Source of the DNA: Cristatella mucedo
Lineage: Eukaryota > Bryozoa > Phylactolaemata > Cristatellidae
Assembly: GCA_009760855.2 (NCBI GenBank)
Contig: WPIO01000060.1
Span: forward strand, 2,035,501-2,099,500
Length of the DNA: 64,000 bases
Direction: 5' to 3'
The notes under the pieces were generated by a model. It had not been told where the DNA came from, made no database searches, and saw only the letters and a list, made by a program, of their open reading frames with translations. The number at the start of each line of letters is the position of its first letter. The stretch's first letter is position 1. A program made the translations under genes and the position numbers. Below are positions 21,180-32,217 of this stretch, in pieces.

Positions 21180-21790
21180 CAACAAGAAGATCGTCTGTGT
21201 GGGTGTTAAGCTCAGCTCTCCCCTGTGTGATGTCAAACTTGAACGCCATCAAGACAACAGCCGGCATGCCAGAATCCTCTGTGATTTCTGGCCACGAAGT
21301 CACACAAGCGGATTGTGATTAATTCTGTCCTCAAATCTTCGGCCCCGGAAGTACTGCCTGAACTCATTCAAGGCATATATGAGTGCCAGACACTCTCTTT
21401 TGGGTGGTGCCAAATTTTTGCTCACTAGGAGACAACTCACGATTCTTAAATGCCAGCCCTTGGCCTCCTTGCTTGAATATCGTACCAAGACCTTAATCAC
21501 TGGCGTCGGTCGAGACGAAGAAAGGCTTGACCTTCGTCGGGTAGGCAAGTGCCGGGGCCTTGACCAGCAACCCCTTCAGTAGCTCGAAGTGCTGTTTCTC
21601 TGTCCTTTCCAAGGCGACGTCGTCTCTGTTGCAAGCAGTGCATGCAAATGGGCGGCCAACTCAGCAAAGCTCTTTATGAACCGGTGATAGTAGGACGCCT
21701 AGCCGAGAAAGTCGTGAAGCTCAGACACCAAATCGGCACTGGCCAGTAGCTGACTCGGCACACTTCCACTTGGTCAGGGTGCCTACATTC
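21180..21790 (-). mobile_element. Ty3/gypsy-type retrotransposon pol remnant (RT end and RNase H)
   Basis: Minus-strand frames show, in order, a FLG.ASYYHRFIKSFAELA block (about 21720-21650), which is the end of the reverse transcriptase; an APALAYP..VKPFFVSTDASD block (about 21565-21495), which is the start of RNase H; then KRECLALIYALNEFRQYFRGRRF and INHNPL (about 21405-21303). This is the usual gypsy order. A TAA directly follows the DASD block and there are further frameshifts, so it is dead. No LTRs, integrase or gag were recognised nearby. Confidence 0.8.
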
Positions 21791-21834
21791 ATGTCAAAGG
21801 TATGTTGTTGCCATCGATTGCCAAGCGTTGTTCA

Positions 21835-22905
21835 GGCATGTACGTCCGACGTTTTTTGAACGGATGCGGTTGCACATTTAATGCAACACACTGTTACGCT
21901 AAACAAAAATTTGATCTACTCCTACCAGCTTTGCTTGTAATTGTAAAAGAAATCATAAGTTGCTGTACTGTCTCGTGAAATTGCCGTCAATCGCCATGCA
22001 CTGCTTAAGGTTAAATGCGAAAAATGACAGTATATGCACACACAGTTGGCGTTATGTGGAAGGACAATTACAAATTTAAATAGCAAATTTCCAGCAAACT
22101 TGAAACATATTTCAGTAGATGCCGGGCCTTTGCTGTCTATTACCGTGCATTTCCCTCGATTGTGCCTTTTCGATAGTTTGAAGGGATGTGGCTGCACTTT
22201 TAAGGAAGTGTAGTGCAAAATGCAAAAACGTTGGTGCTTCTCTCAGCAACTGTTGGTCTATTTGTAACAAACCGTTATGGATTGACCTATATCCCCGGGC
22301 CGTTTTCATCGATTGCTGTGAATTTCTGTTAATTTAATGCAAACTATAAGTAAAAATAATTTGCCCCCACAGGTTCATTTTAGGTGGAAAGTGGAAGTTT
22401 ATTGCTGCTAATATTGTCAATATTCCATGGATCTTACTATCAGAACCTACAATTTTTGTGGATTGCCATGCATAGCCGACAGTTTACTAGCGTAGCATCT
22501 CGAAAACGCCACGATTTTTCTTTGGACACAGGGAAATGTTACATTTTATGACCATCGAGGCTTCCTCTTTGCCAATTTCTCCTTAATTTCCGGGAATTGT
22601 GGTATTTGTTTGGAACATTGCTGTCGATTGCCATTCATTGCTTGCGATTTTACGTGTTGGGTTGCTTGAAAGAATTTGATTGCACTTTTAACGCATTGGG
22701 CTGTGACAGATAAGATATAATTGATCTTAGCCCGGTCACTTCCCAGTGATTTGCTATTAGTAATAATAGATTGCCTGATTTTCCCCGGCGATTGCCATCG
22801 ATGTCCATGCATTACCGAAAATTGAACCGTCAGAACTGGTTGAAAGGGTTGAATGCATACATGCACACATTAAGATGTTACATGGAATGAGAATTGGAAC
22901 TTGGT
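21835..22905 (-). repeat. Unclassified interspersed repeat C, minus-strand copy
   Basis: Reverse-complement counterpart of 8395-9245, without the LINE-B insertion. It is rich in a degenerate ATCGATTGCCAT-like motif that recurs at irregular spacing. No ORF resembles a transposase. Confidence 0.6.
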
Positions 22906-22929
22906 GCAGCCAATTTCTCGTCCTTTAAT

Positions 22930-23170
22930 AATTATAATAGTGTATTTGATAAAGCGCCCTCAGATAATAATATAATAATAATAATATTGCACTTGATAAA
23001 GCGCCCTCAGAGAACTTAATCTCTTTCTAGGCGCTTTACATTTGCTGCAAAGTGATACGCAATAGAATAGTAAGTAAAATCATGCTTGAAAAACAAACAA
23101 AATGAATAACATGGTTAGGGGTTACATGCACTGGGTCAGCATGCAGATGTGGTTAGTGGCAGCATGAACA
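22930..23170 (-). mobile_element. Stacked LINE-A 3' ends
   Basis: A 25-base piece of LINE-A 3' end (22941-22965) abuts a (TAA)n tract and a longer 3' end (22985-23170), which in turn abuts the 3' end of the large copy that follows. This suggests successive insertions at LINE-A 3' ends. Confidence 0.65.
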
Positions 23171-24590
23171 GCACTCAATCACTTTCTAGGCGCTTTACAT
23201 TTGCTGCAAAGGGAAATGCGATTGCATGGTGAGTAATATCACTCTTGATAAACAAAAAAATGAATAACGTGGTTAGGAGTGACATGCACAGGATCAGCAT
23301 AAAACTGTGGTTAGTAGCAGTATGCACAGTGTCAGCACCCATAAGCACATCAACGATGAATCACAGGTACCCACTAAATGCTGTCCTAAATAGGTCTGTT
23401 TTCAAGTTCTTTTTAAATCTGCTTTAGTCAGGGGATGTTCTGACCTAAGTCAAAAGAGAGTTCCAGGCTTTGGGAGCATACGAACTCAATGCACGGCCTC
23501 CGAAGGATTTGAGGTTTGTACGAGGTATTGGTTGACTGTTGGATTCCGAAAAACTGTTAGTACGATGCTTAGCCTGGTGGGGGAGTAGATCTGATAGATA
23601 TGCTGGAGCCAAAGAATAAAGTGACCTAAAAGTGAACAAAAAACCGTGAAGTCGATCCCTTGTTTGACTGGTAGCCAGTACAGGTCGGCGAGAAGTGGTG
23701 CGATGTGGCAACTGCACTGCTCACGGCAGACAAGTCTAGCTGCTGAGTTTTGCGCCAGCTGCAATCACCTGATCGCACTTGCCGGTAGGCCTGAGGTACA
23801 CCATATTCATATTTCAGAGGTACTTCGGATGATCATTGTCCATTCACGTCAATACTCTGGAGTCTTCCACTGAAATATGATCTGAATTATTATAGAGCCA
23901 TGCCAGTGATGCCCTGGCGAGATGAGAGGCACTCTAGAAGAACTTTGTGATCGATAGTATCAAAAGATGCCGAAAGATCAAGCAAAACAAACAGAGACAC
24001 TCTACCTATGGCTGCATTCCTAAGTGGGTCGTTTGTACACCCTAACCAATGCTGACTCTGTCGAGTGATGAGCTCTAAAACCAGACTGGAACTTACGAGC
24101 AAGATTTGAGGTTTCAATATGAGTTCAGCTGGTCTTCCACGACCTGTTCCAGTGTCTTAGAGAGGAATGGTAGAAGGGAGACTGGGCGGTAGTTGCTCAA
24201 GTTCTCTTGGTTTAGTGTCGCTTTCTTGAGAAGTGGCCTGACTACAGCTTTTTTGAAAGGCGCTGGGACATGACTTGAGGCTAATGGCATATTAATTATG
24301 TAAGTTATGCATGGCAGCAGCAGAGCAATGCAGTGTAGGAGCAGGACAGTGGGAATAGGGTCCAGAGGATTTGTTGTCTTCTTTGATCGGGATATGAACT
24401 TTAGGACGAGATCACTAGTAAACTGCTTAAATTTAGACATTGAGGAGCAGCCATGAATCAGGGAACAGCATTCTAGTGGCGGTGTCGTCATGGCAAGGAT
24501 AGACTCCCTGATCTTGTCTATCTTCTGCCCAAGGAATCGAGAGAATGGATAGGGTTTCCGATTGTTACTCTTATTTATCATTAACAAAGT
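23171..24590 (-). mobile_element. LINE-A, long degenerate copy with RT domain
   Basis: The minus strand starts upstream with an open frame (24587-24114) holding a DPIPTVLLLHCIALLLPCIT block, FKKAVVRPLLKKA, and NYRPVSLLPFLSKTLEQVV, the N-terminal RT motifs of CR1/L2-like non-LTR elements. VLLDLSASFDTIDHKVLLE follows near 24000. The section that should carry the YADD catalytic box is deleted near 23790-23870. The C-terminal region (PVKQGIDF, SLAPAYLSDLLPHQAKHRT, FGGRALSSYAPKAWNSL) is at 23764-23445, then the 3' UTR. Inactive. Confidence 0.85.
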
Positions 24591-24899
24591 AGTTTAATAT
24601 TACTGACAGACCGGTATAGCTAGCAAGCGATTAGAGACAACAAAGTTGCGGCCTTCGGAGGCTGAGTACAAGCTTTCTCAAGACTGCTGAGATCATTGAA
24701 TGGCTTTCTACACTCGTCGTACAAACAATTCGCTTGCCGCACTCTTGTTTTTCATGCCTGCTTGGCACGTTGCCCGCTCTGGCGACAGGATCTTAAAATA
24801 ATAATAATAATTCATGCGATATAGCTTTCTCGGAAAACTCAAATATGTTTGGTTTGCTATCAAGCACGATCTAATGGTCAGTGGTATGCGTGGCACAAG

Positions 24900-25700
24900 T
24901 AAAATGAGTGCGGTTTTTGTAGGTACTTTTCATTGCTGTTTCCACTGTGGCTCTTTTTAAAGTTGCCATTATTCCTCCAATCGTTGCTCGTTTCTATCTT
25001 TACCAATGACCTGTTTATTACGGACAGATTGGTATAAGTAGTTGGTGATTAGAGTGATGAGTGTTTCAGTGGCAGGTCAAGGACTAGGACAAGTGAACAC
25101 GTCCTGACCTGCTACTCGTGTGCGACTGCCAGCCACACTCCCACTGTCAGCAGGACAGTCACTTACTGACCTGAGTCATAGACTCAGCTGCCTAGCCCGG
25201 TGGCTTTGGCGATGCCACCCGTTCTTGCTCCAGAAGTGGTACTACACTTGGCATGTGGCATTGAATCTCATTATTTAGCGAATTAATTAGTCACGGGCTG
25301 CCTGAAGTTGAACGCTTACCACACTAGTCACGTGAACGCATAGGCTTGTTGGTCGAGCAGACCGGGATGACCCCAGAGCCGTTTCGAGAGATCTGCGACC
25401 AGTCGATCGGTGACCAGATAAGGTCAGAAGACAGTCCATAACCATCACGAGAGTGCAACCGAATTCTAATCCAACGTTATCATCATAGTTAGCTTCTTCG
25501 GCTATGATTATTTTTACTTTTGAGTCGGAAAACCATATTCTGTCCTCGAAGTGCCGTCAATGGCTTGAAAACGGTTTAAATAGACGTCTTTGGGCATGAT
25601 GCCCGGTATGCTATGCAGGGCTGCGACTCTATTTATTCGAAATCACCCTCATACCATTGTGAGTTTTCCTCCAAATATGACAGCTTGCTGCATAAAAGTA
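24900..25700. other. Unassigned stretch
   Basis: No gene recognised. About 25060-25440 is rich in CAG/GTC-type short inverted motifs, and one block (25395-25425) resembles 7225-7265 in inverse orientation, so an unnamed repeat is likely. Confidence 0.35.
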
Positions 25701-25704
25701 TTGA

Positions 25705-26100
25705 GTAATAACAACAATAATACACTTGATAAAGCTCCCTCAGAGATCTTTTTCTAGGCACTTTACATTTGCTTCAAAGGAAACACGATCGAATGGTGAG
25801 TGGTACCACGCTTGATCAGCAACATGAATAACGTGTTTAAAGGAGACGTGTACAGGGTCTGCATGCAAATGTGGTTAGTGGCACTATGCAAAAGTGTCAG
25901 CATGCATAAGCACATGAAGGACGAATCACATGGACCCACTAAATTCTGTCCTAAATATGTGTGTTTTTAAGTTCTTTTTAAATGTGGTCATGTCAGGGGA
26001 TGCCGTGATGCAAGTCGTGAGTGACTTCCATGATTCGGCAGCATGCGCACTAAATGCACTGTCTCCAAAGGATTTGGTGTTTGTATAAGTCTTTTAGGTT
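25705..26100 (-). mobile_element. LINE-A 3' end and ORF tail
   Basis: An (AAT)n-rich tail near 25708-25722, the hairpin region (GATAAAGCTCCCTCAGAGATC), the complete 3' UTR and the sequence encoding the last ORF residues up to about 26095. Confidence 0.75.
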
Positions 26101-26270
26101 ATCCTATCACGAACTTCAAATTCTGTTGAAGACCGTTTATGCTACTAAAGGCTAATAAGTCACTCATAATTGAAGCTACGGTGTCGTCTGACTTGACATT
26201 TTAAATTAAGCTAAACACGCATGTATTTATTTCGGAATTTAGTAGGTCCATGGAACTAGCCAATTGCATA

Positions 26271-26485
26271 ATCATGCATGCTGACACTGTGCATACTGCC
26301 ACTAAGCTACCATAATTACATATTAAGTAAGGCGGTTGCTTTTCATGACTTTGGCCTCGAGATTGTACGTCAGAATCCTTCGGTGGGTGACTCTTTATCA
26401 CTGCTGCAAACAGTGGTGATAGTCGGCAAGGCACTTCTGTCGCTATACAAAAGATTCTGTTAAATCAGCTAGTAATTTTTTTAAG
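26271..26485 (+). mobile_element. LINE-A scrap followed by tRNA-derived SINE (family T)
   Basis: About 26271-26305 is a LINE-A 3' UTR scrap. From about 26310 the SINE-T sequence follows: GTAAGGCGGTTGCTTTTCATGAC, a degenerate B box, the TTATCACTGCTGCAAACAGTG body and the GTTAAATCAGCTAGTA 3' end. Confidence 0.6.
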
Positions 26486-26613
26486 TATGCTTGCATGCTA
26501 ACACTGAGCGTAACATATCTAACCATGCTATGCTTTTTTACTGTAAGCCTGCTATCACTAACAGGGTGTGTCCAACAGTAGTGGGAGTTATGTGCACGAC
26601 CAAATGGGAATCA

Positions 26614-26616
<3 letters not shown>

Positions 26617-26659
<43 letters not shown>
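26617..26659. repeat. (TA)n microsatellite
   Basis: About 43 bases of perfect TA dinucleotides. Confidence 0.95.
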
Positions 26660-26662
<3 letters not shown>

Positions 26663-26699
26663 GCAATAGAACAAATGGCATGAAAAATTGTACACAGAA

Positions 26700-26985
26700 C
26701 ACTGGTAACATAAGCTATCGTTTGATGTAACATAGCTGCCGTAATGACCTTCTGATGACTTGTTAAAGTCGAGGTCACGTATCTGACTGCAGCTCAGACA
26801 AACAAGGCTTCATCATCAAATCACCAGATTCAATACCAGTCATTCTAGAAAAGCAGATATTCGACATTCGACTCAATGTTCCTCACACCACAAAATATAA
26901 AACAGATACATATATACAGAAAATTCGACATCTCAAACTGTTGACTGTCATCACAACCACAGTTCAAGGACATTTTGTGACAGGT
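26700..26985 (+). repeat. Relic of the kelch K3-type upstream region without the gene
   Basis: Shares GACCTTCTGAT, GAGGTCACnTnTCTGnnC, CATCATCAAATCA, TACCAGT, CAACTGTTG and CAGnTCAAGG, in order, with 16010-16315. The kelch ORF that should follow is missing; after 26990 the sequence is unrelated. This implies a fifth copy that lost its gene, or an independent copy of the promoter region. Confidence 0.55.
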
Positions 26986-26989
26986 ACAT

Positions 26990-28200
26990 CATATGCATAC
27001 AGACTTTTCATGCCTAGACGGGCGATGGGGGCTTAGAAATGGGTGAGCCCCACCTATATTCCAAATTTCACGTCGATCGGCCGAGAATCGACGAAGCTGT
27101 AGAAAGGATGAAGTACAGAGTACCGCTGCAAGGAAAGCACTCGGAGAAGCCAATTTAAGCTATCAAAGCATGAAGGTGACGAAAAAACAAGACTGCTACT
27201 ATCTGCATCATCAACACAGACCCACTGCGTGCCGGCCGGCTTTTGCTTAGCGTTCGGTAAAATACAGGGTAAATTTCTGAGCAATAAATACAAAATGCAC
27301 CACCAATATATAGAATGAGTAAAATAAATGCGCGTAGCTTAAAATATACATGGTGAGGTAGGTAATCTGTGGTACTTAGAAATTTCACATACACGCTGCG
27401 GTATTGGGTTTGTGAGCCTCTTACAAGTCTCGGAGGTAACGTTACTCCACAAGTACTTCAACCGGCTACATGGCCTTTTGATTTTCATGATAGGCACAAT
27501 ATTGGAACTCAGAAATTTCTCCAGCCTATCTCAACATGCACTACCAGATTTAGGATTCGCAAATGACTCGCAAACTAACGACTTGTAAGGCTAATTGAGA
27601 GTGAAAGAGATAGTTTGGATATTTTAACGGGTGCTCATGATAATTTTCATGACGGAAACCTTTTGTATAACGACCTTACTGATTTTAATACTTGTATAGA
27701 TGGTTTAATTTTTCAGCAAATAGAGCATGATTAAAAAATTAATGGTAGCAAGCTTAATTGAAACCAACATTACGCGTTTATTCGACTTATTCATAAAATC
27801 AGCCTTAACGTTCGCAGTCGAGCTCAGGGGCTTGCAGTCTCACTATTTGTTATCAGATTAACGTTAAACCCCTTAAATATGGTCCAGCATTGGATTAGGA
27901 TATACTAATTGACCTTCTCGCGGTAGTGAGCGGCATAACTAGGCAAGCGGTAGTCATTGAGCTTCTAATTCGTGACGTAAAGAAAGGGCTTCTTCTAGAA
28001 ACCTAGCCACATTGTCGGTGGCCCTTTCAACATTCTTGGATGTCCTGTAAACGATCGCCTCTATTCGACTTTGAAGCAGCAGTGTCTGGCCTATACACCG
28101 AATAACGGTAGGCGTGACAGCAGACGGCATTAGATGAGAGAGATGCCCTAGCTATAGCTTCAGCTGGTTCCACCCATTGTTCCACGTCATTGCCTATTCA
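26990..28200. other. Unassigned AT-rich stretch before kelch gene K4
   Basis: Nothing recognisable. Frames of 79-80 codons at 27054-27394 (minus) match no family I know. Confidence 0.35.
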
Positions 28201-28218
28201 ACGAGGCTATTATGTCGC

Positions 28219-28253
28219 CGTAGCTATGACGTCGCCTCGACGTCATAGCTACG
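28219..28253. promoter_or_regulatory. Perfect 16-bp inverted repeat upstream of kelch gene K4
   Basis: CGTAGCTATGACGTCG and its exact reverse complement, separated by only three bases (CCT), ending 25 bases before the K4 ATG. Each arm contains TGACGT, the CREB/ATF half-site. It could be a paired regulatory site or a 5' UTR hairpin. It is absent from K1, K2 and K3. Confidence 0.6.
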
Positions 28254-28278
28254 CTGGTGACCAAACGTTAGAGCTAGG

Positions 28279-29283
28279 ATGCCTCACCAAATCGCTCAGC
28301 TGCGAATCCTTGATGTCGAGTGGTGTCTCCACTTTAGCGTGCTAGTTGAAAGCACTATTTATATGTTTGGTGATTCGAATACTTTAAGTGACCTGGAACC
28401 GATTAGTATTCGTACCCTAAGCACACGCAACGGTGCATGGTCTCACGTACAAGTTCTAAATTCCATCGTGCACGCGCCGACGGTAAATTTTTCCGGAACT
28501 GCCATAGCTTACAAAAAGCATGTCTACTTTTTTGGAGACGACACGATTGACGCAGACGGCATTTATAGACTCTTCTGTTTTGACACAACTTCGTGCTCTT
28601 GGTCACAACCGCTTACTACTGGAACCGCGCCAGTGCCTATTTGGGACCAGATGGCTTGCCTACTTGACGGTATTATGTACGTCTGCCACAACGATGGACC
28701 AAACGGTGACGTGCCGGCAGTTTACGGACTCAACCTGGAGACAATGCACTGGCGCTTACGTTTCGCCGACAGCAGCCTGCCGCTTTTTAGTCTGAAGCAG
28801 GACATAATTACCTGGAAGCAGTATCTAATATTTATTGAACTCGGTGCCGCTGGTTACGACGACCATTCGAATGTGAGCGTGCACTTTTTCGATACTCTGA
28901 CTAATACGAGCACGCGCGTAGCAACGACTGGAGAAGCGCCTGTCAGCTCGGACGGCTTTGTAGCCTTCGTGATTGACGAGAAAATATGCGTAATTTGCCG
29001 CCATCCAGATAATGAGACTGCTCAACATGGAAATAGTAATAAAATCCACGTTTTAGATCCAGTAGGTCTTCATTGGGTTAGCACTGTGCCTTCGTCCTCG
29101 ATGGAGAATCGCGTCGGCATGGAACATTTAGAATGGTGCCTCGTCTCGGAAGGAAGATTTTTTGTCATATCTCTATGCAGCACATTCTCTAACATTGACG
29201 TTTTTGACATGCAAACTTATAAGCTCCGCGACCTGTGCGCATTGTATTCACTGAGACGCAACGGCATTTACCTCCGTGGCTGA
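28279..29283 (+). CDS. Kelch-like beta-propeller protein K4, 334 aa, divergent, altered C-terminus
   Basis: An open, intronless frame from ATG (28279) to TGA (29281-29283). The N-terminus (MPHQIAQLRIL) aligns with K1 (MIAHQVGQLRI), which supports the start. All six blade-like units are present (IYMFGDS, VYFFGDD, MYVCHND, YLIFIEL, ICVICR, FFVISLC), with conserved phrases such as NSIVHAP, LFCFDTTS, THRL-like LETMHWRLR and NKIHVLDP. No signal peptide or membrane segment. The last nine or so residues are novel: a deletion of about 10 bases near 29265 shifted the frame, and the ancestral last 22 codons remain open in another frame to a TAG at 29334-29336. An AATAAA lies at 29441-29446. K4 is clearly more diverged than K1 and K2 are from each other. 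The long open frame suggests it was maintained until recently, and it may still be functional. Confidence 0.75.
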   Translation: MPHQIAQLRILDVEWCLHFSVLVESTIYMFGDSNTLSDLEPISIRTLSTRNGAWSHVQVLNSIVHAPTVNFSGTAIAYKKHVYFFGDDTIDADGIYRLFCFDTTSCSWSQPLTTGTAPVPIWDQMACLLDGIMYVCHNDGPNGDVPAVYGLNLETMHWRLRFADSSLPLFSLKQDIITWKQYLIFIELGAAGYDDHSNVSVHFFDTLTNTSTRVATTGEAPVSSDGFVAFVIDEKICVICRHPDNETAQHGNSNKIHVLDPVGLHWVSTVPSSSMENRVGMEHLEWCLVSEGRFFVISLCSTFSNIDVFDMQTYKLRDLCALYSLRRNGIYLRG

Positions 29284-29469
29284 GGGAAAGCATGGCTGCG
29301 ATTTCCCACTTTTACGTTACTCAGTACCTAGGATAGCTGGTTCGCTGCTTTTGATATTGCAGCCCTGATCATCACTAGGATATATCTTCCACGAGTGCAT
29401 GCATACACAGGCTTGATATCTTTTTTAAGTGTTAAGAGTAAATAAACTCGAGACTCCTATAATTTCGAG

Positions 29470-30080
29470 CGACTTTTATGAGCGGCGGGCGTAAAGCCTG
29501 TTCTCTGGACAAGTATCTTAAATTTATAGTTTAGGCTCAGACAAATGCGAGCTTGCGCTCGCTCACTGACCCACAGTGTCACTTGAATGTCACATCAAGA
29601 TATTAAGGTGACATTCGTATCGGATGTCGAATATCACGTATCACATATTACACGCAATGTAGTTTTGCAGTAACTGAGCTCTCAGCTTAAGCTCTATCCT
29701 ACGGGTCACACTAGCTGGACCCAGGAGCGGAGCAGCCGACGAGCTAACTTCCGGAATGCCCCGCCTTCTTTCCTTAACTAGCGGACGGAGTGAGGCCGCG
29801 GTTGGTTGGAGGACTCTAGCCCGGAAGCAGCAGTTAAAGATCACTCAAAAAACGGCTATTTCTACATGCATGGCTGACAAGACACAGTTTAAGATCGCAC
29901 ATCACACTGCCGGACGACTGCTGGTTGATGGCGATATTTATGTCGGAGGTACGGGGCAGATCGAGGTAGGATGCTCGCAAAAGTACGTCGATGCATGAAA
30001 CTGATGAGTTTAAGTCAACGAACGGCACGCCCGACCAGTTCAAAACCAAGGTGAAGTTTGGTTAGCCTTACTGCTCTCGC
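29470..30080. other. Unassigned stretch
   Basis: A GC-richer patch at 29690-29830 holds overlapping short frames on both strands but no domain. Nothing else recognised. Confidence 0.35.
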
Positions 30081-30084
30081 GTGA

Positions 30085-30612
30085 GCAAATTCGTCATGCC
30101 AGCTGTCGCATTCATTCTATCGCTCCAGCCTATCTCTCAGATGTACTACTCCATCAGGCCAAGCATCGTACCACCCGCTTTTTTGAATCCATCAGTCTAC
30201 AAATACCTCGTACAAACCTCAAATCCTTTGGAGACCATGCATTTAGTTTCATATGGTTCCAAAGCCTGGAACTCCCTCCCGACCTGCGTCCGAACATCCC
30301 CTGACTTGACCACATTTAAAAGGAACTTAAAAACATACCTATTTAGGACAGCATTTAGTGGGTCCCTGTAATTCGTCCTTCATGTGCTTATGCGTGCTGA
30401 CACTGTGCATGCTGCCGCTAACCACATTTGCATGCTGACCCTGACATGTCACCCCTAACCGTGTTATTCATTTTGTTTGTCCCAAAAGCATGATATTACT
30501 CACCATTCAATTGCATTTCCCTTTGCAGCAAATGGAAAGCTCCTAGAGAGAGATTGAGTACTCTGAGGGTGCTGTATTAAGTGCATTATTATTATTATTA
30601 TTATTATATTGA
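30085..30612 (+). mobile_element. LINE-A, 5'-truncated, with intact 3' end
   Basis: Frames encode the C-terminal region (YQIYYSIRPS-type, then SKAWNSLPTCVRTSPDLTTF and NLKTYLFRTAFSGSL, with the natural stop at 30371). The full 3' UTR, hairpin region and an (ATT)n tail at 30585-30610 follow. Confidence 0.85.
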
Positions 30613-31130
30613 GGGTTCGCCTGCACAAGAAATTAAGTTACTTTCAAGACTAGTCTTCTGGTTTGCCTTGACTGCAATGGATCCACAACCCGACTGTCGT
30701 GGCTTGAGCGAAGAGGGGCCATTATAGTGATCATCGTCCTACGCTTCTCGCTAGCCTTCGCCTGCTGTCCGACCCTTGACTCTGTCTGGGGACGCTGTTT
30801 GAAGTCGCTAAAGACGGGTGGTGCGGGGCGAGCGGCCGTGTGGGCGGTGCTGCTGCACAAGCGTTTTCTCATGCTCTATTGCTTGAAACGCGAGGGAGCC
30901 ATAGACGCATTTTTTTTATTTCAGACCATTTTTGGGAGAGCGTTTTAGTGTAAGATACCTGAACTTTTTCCGGGTGGCTTTTAAAGTAGTTGTTGAACAG
31001 TGTAGCCTAGCATTATTGGCAGTCGAAATCGGCAGCTGAGTTCACTTGAATGAGGCCCCAGCCCAGTTGGTTTTTCAGCACGTTTTACTTCCAGACCCAG
31101 TGATATTAAAACTCAATTTGGTGGATGTCA
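30613..31130. other. GC-richer island, function unknown
   Basis: GC content rises around 30690-30900, between two repeats and just before a (GA)n tract. Frames on both strands (30633-30872 minus, 30727-30948 plus) overlap and have no domain. It may be a promoter or exon of a gene I cannot resolve. Confidence 0.3.
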
Positions 31131-31131
31131 C

Positions 31132-31132
<1 letters not shown>

Positions 31133-31215
<83 letters not shown>
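31133..31215. repeat. (GA)n microsatellite
   Basis: About 83 bases of pure GA. Confidence 0.95.
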
Positions 31216-31216
<1 letters not shown>

Positions 31217-31379
31217 GCTTGATGTATTAGAGATACTTTTGCTCCCGGAAGTCTATGGCCGCCATTGGATACATACTGATTGCAGCGGTACAGATTCTCA
31301 TTCGAGAAATGAAAAAATCCCAGCTTTCGATTGCAGTACAGTGTGGTGCCCTTCGTTAGCCGGCAAGATGTAGAATGAG

Positions 31380-32215
31380 TGGTTTAGTAAGTGAAATTCT
31401 GTAAAGCGGATATCGCTTTCAATTGGATGGCACCGATTAACAATATTGTGGCAAGAATGCATATCAGTTGCTGTGTCCTTATGTTTTCTGTAAGCTGCTC
31501 TGTAATTTTCTGTGAGCCATCGTTTCCTCTGATCCGTAGCCGTAAGTATAATGACACTAAACCTTATTTTGTAATCCAAGCTCATTCAACCCTAGCGAAA
31601 CTTCATGAGGACTTGATTGATTGATATTGTTGATGCTCAAGTGTAGCTATTGCAACATGGACGCGGAATCGACGTCAGTACAAGGCAAATAAAAGTCAAG
31701 AGAAGATGGCCAGATGATCGGGGTTGAGGGCCGTAGCCCTGAGGTCTACAAAAAGCCACCCAATAGAGAGACATTTCTCTTGTGGAACTGTAAAAATGAA
31801 GTATTTTTCGAAATCCGCTGGGCCTTTTTTTACGGAGAAAGATCGCTAGCTGTTAAGCGTTGGTTGGATCGGCTGAGGACCATTAATCCTTGGCGAATGG
31901 GCCAGTGACAGCTGGATGGACACATTTCTTGTTCGCGACTTAAGGCTCTGGGTATATTTTGTACTATTCCTAGGGTGAGTATTTGCATTTGTTTGTCGAT
32001 CGAAGCTGCCTGGATAAGTCCATCTGAAGTGCACAGTCTTTCATCCTACGGTGCACTGGTAACTGATTACAGTAGTGGCTGAATGGTTCAGTATAATTTA
32101 GTGGCATTCGGTTGGTCTTTTTATTCGTCGATCGTGTGCACACGGCTGCTTACAAAGAGCCTGTTGCTTGCACATATTACCAGAATCGATTATATAGAAC
32201 CTTTGTGAACTTGGT
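31380..32215. other. Unassigned stretch
   Basis: No gene or repeat recognised by eye. Confidence 0.35.
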
Positions 32216-32217
32216 AA

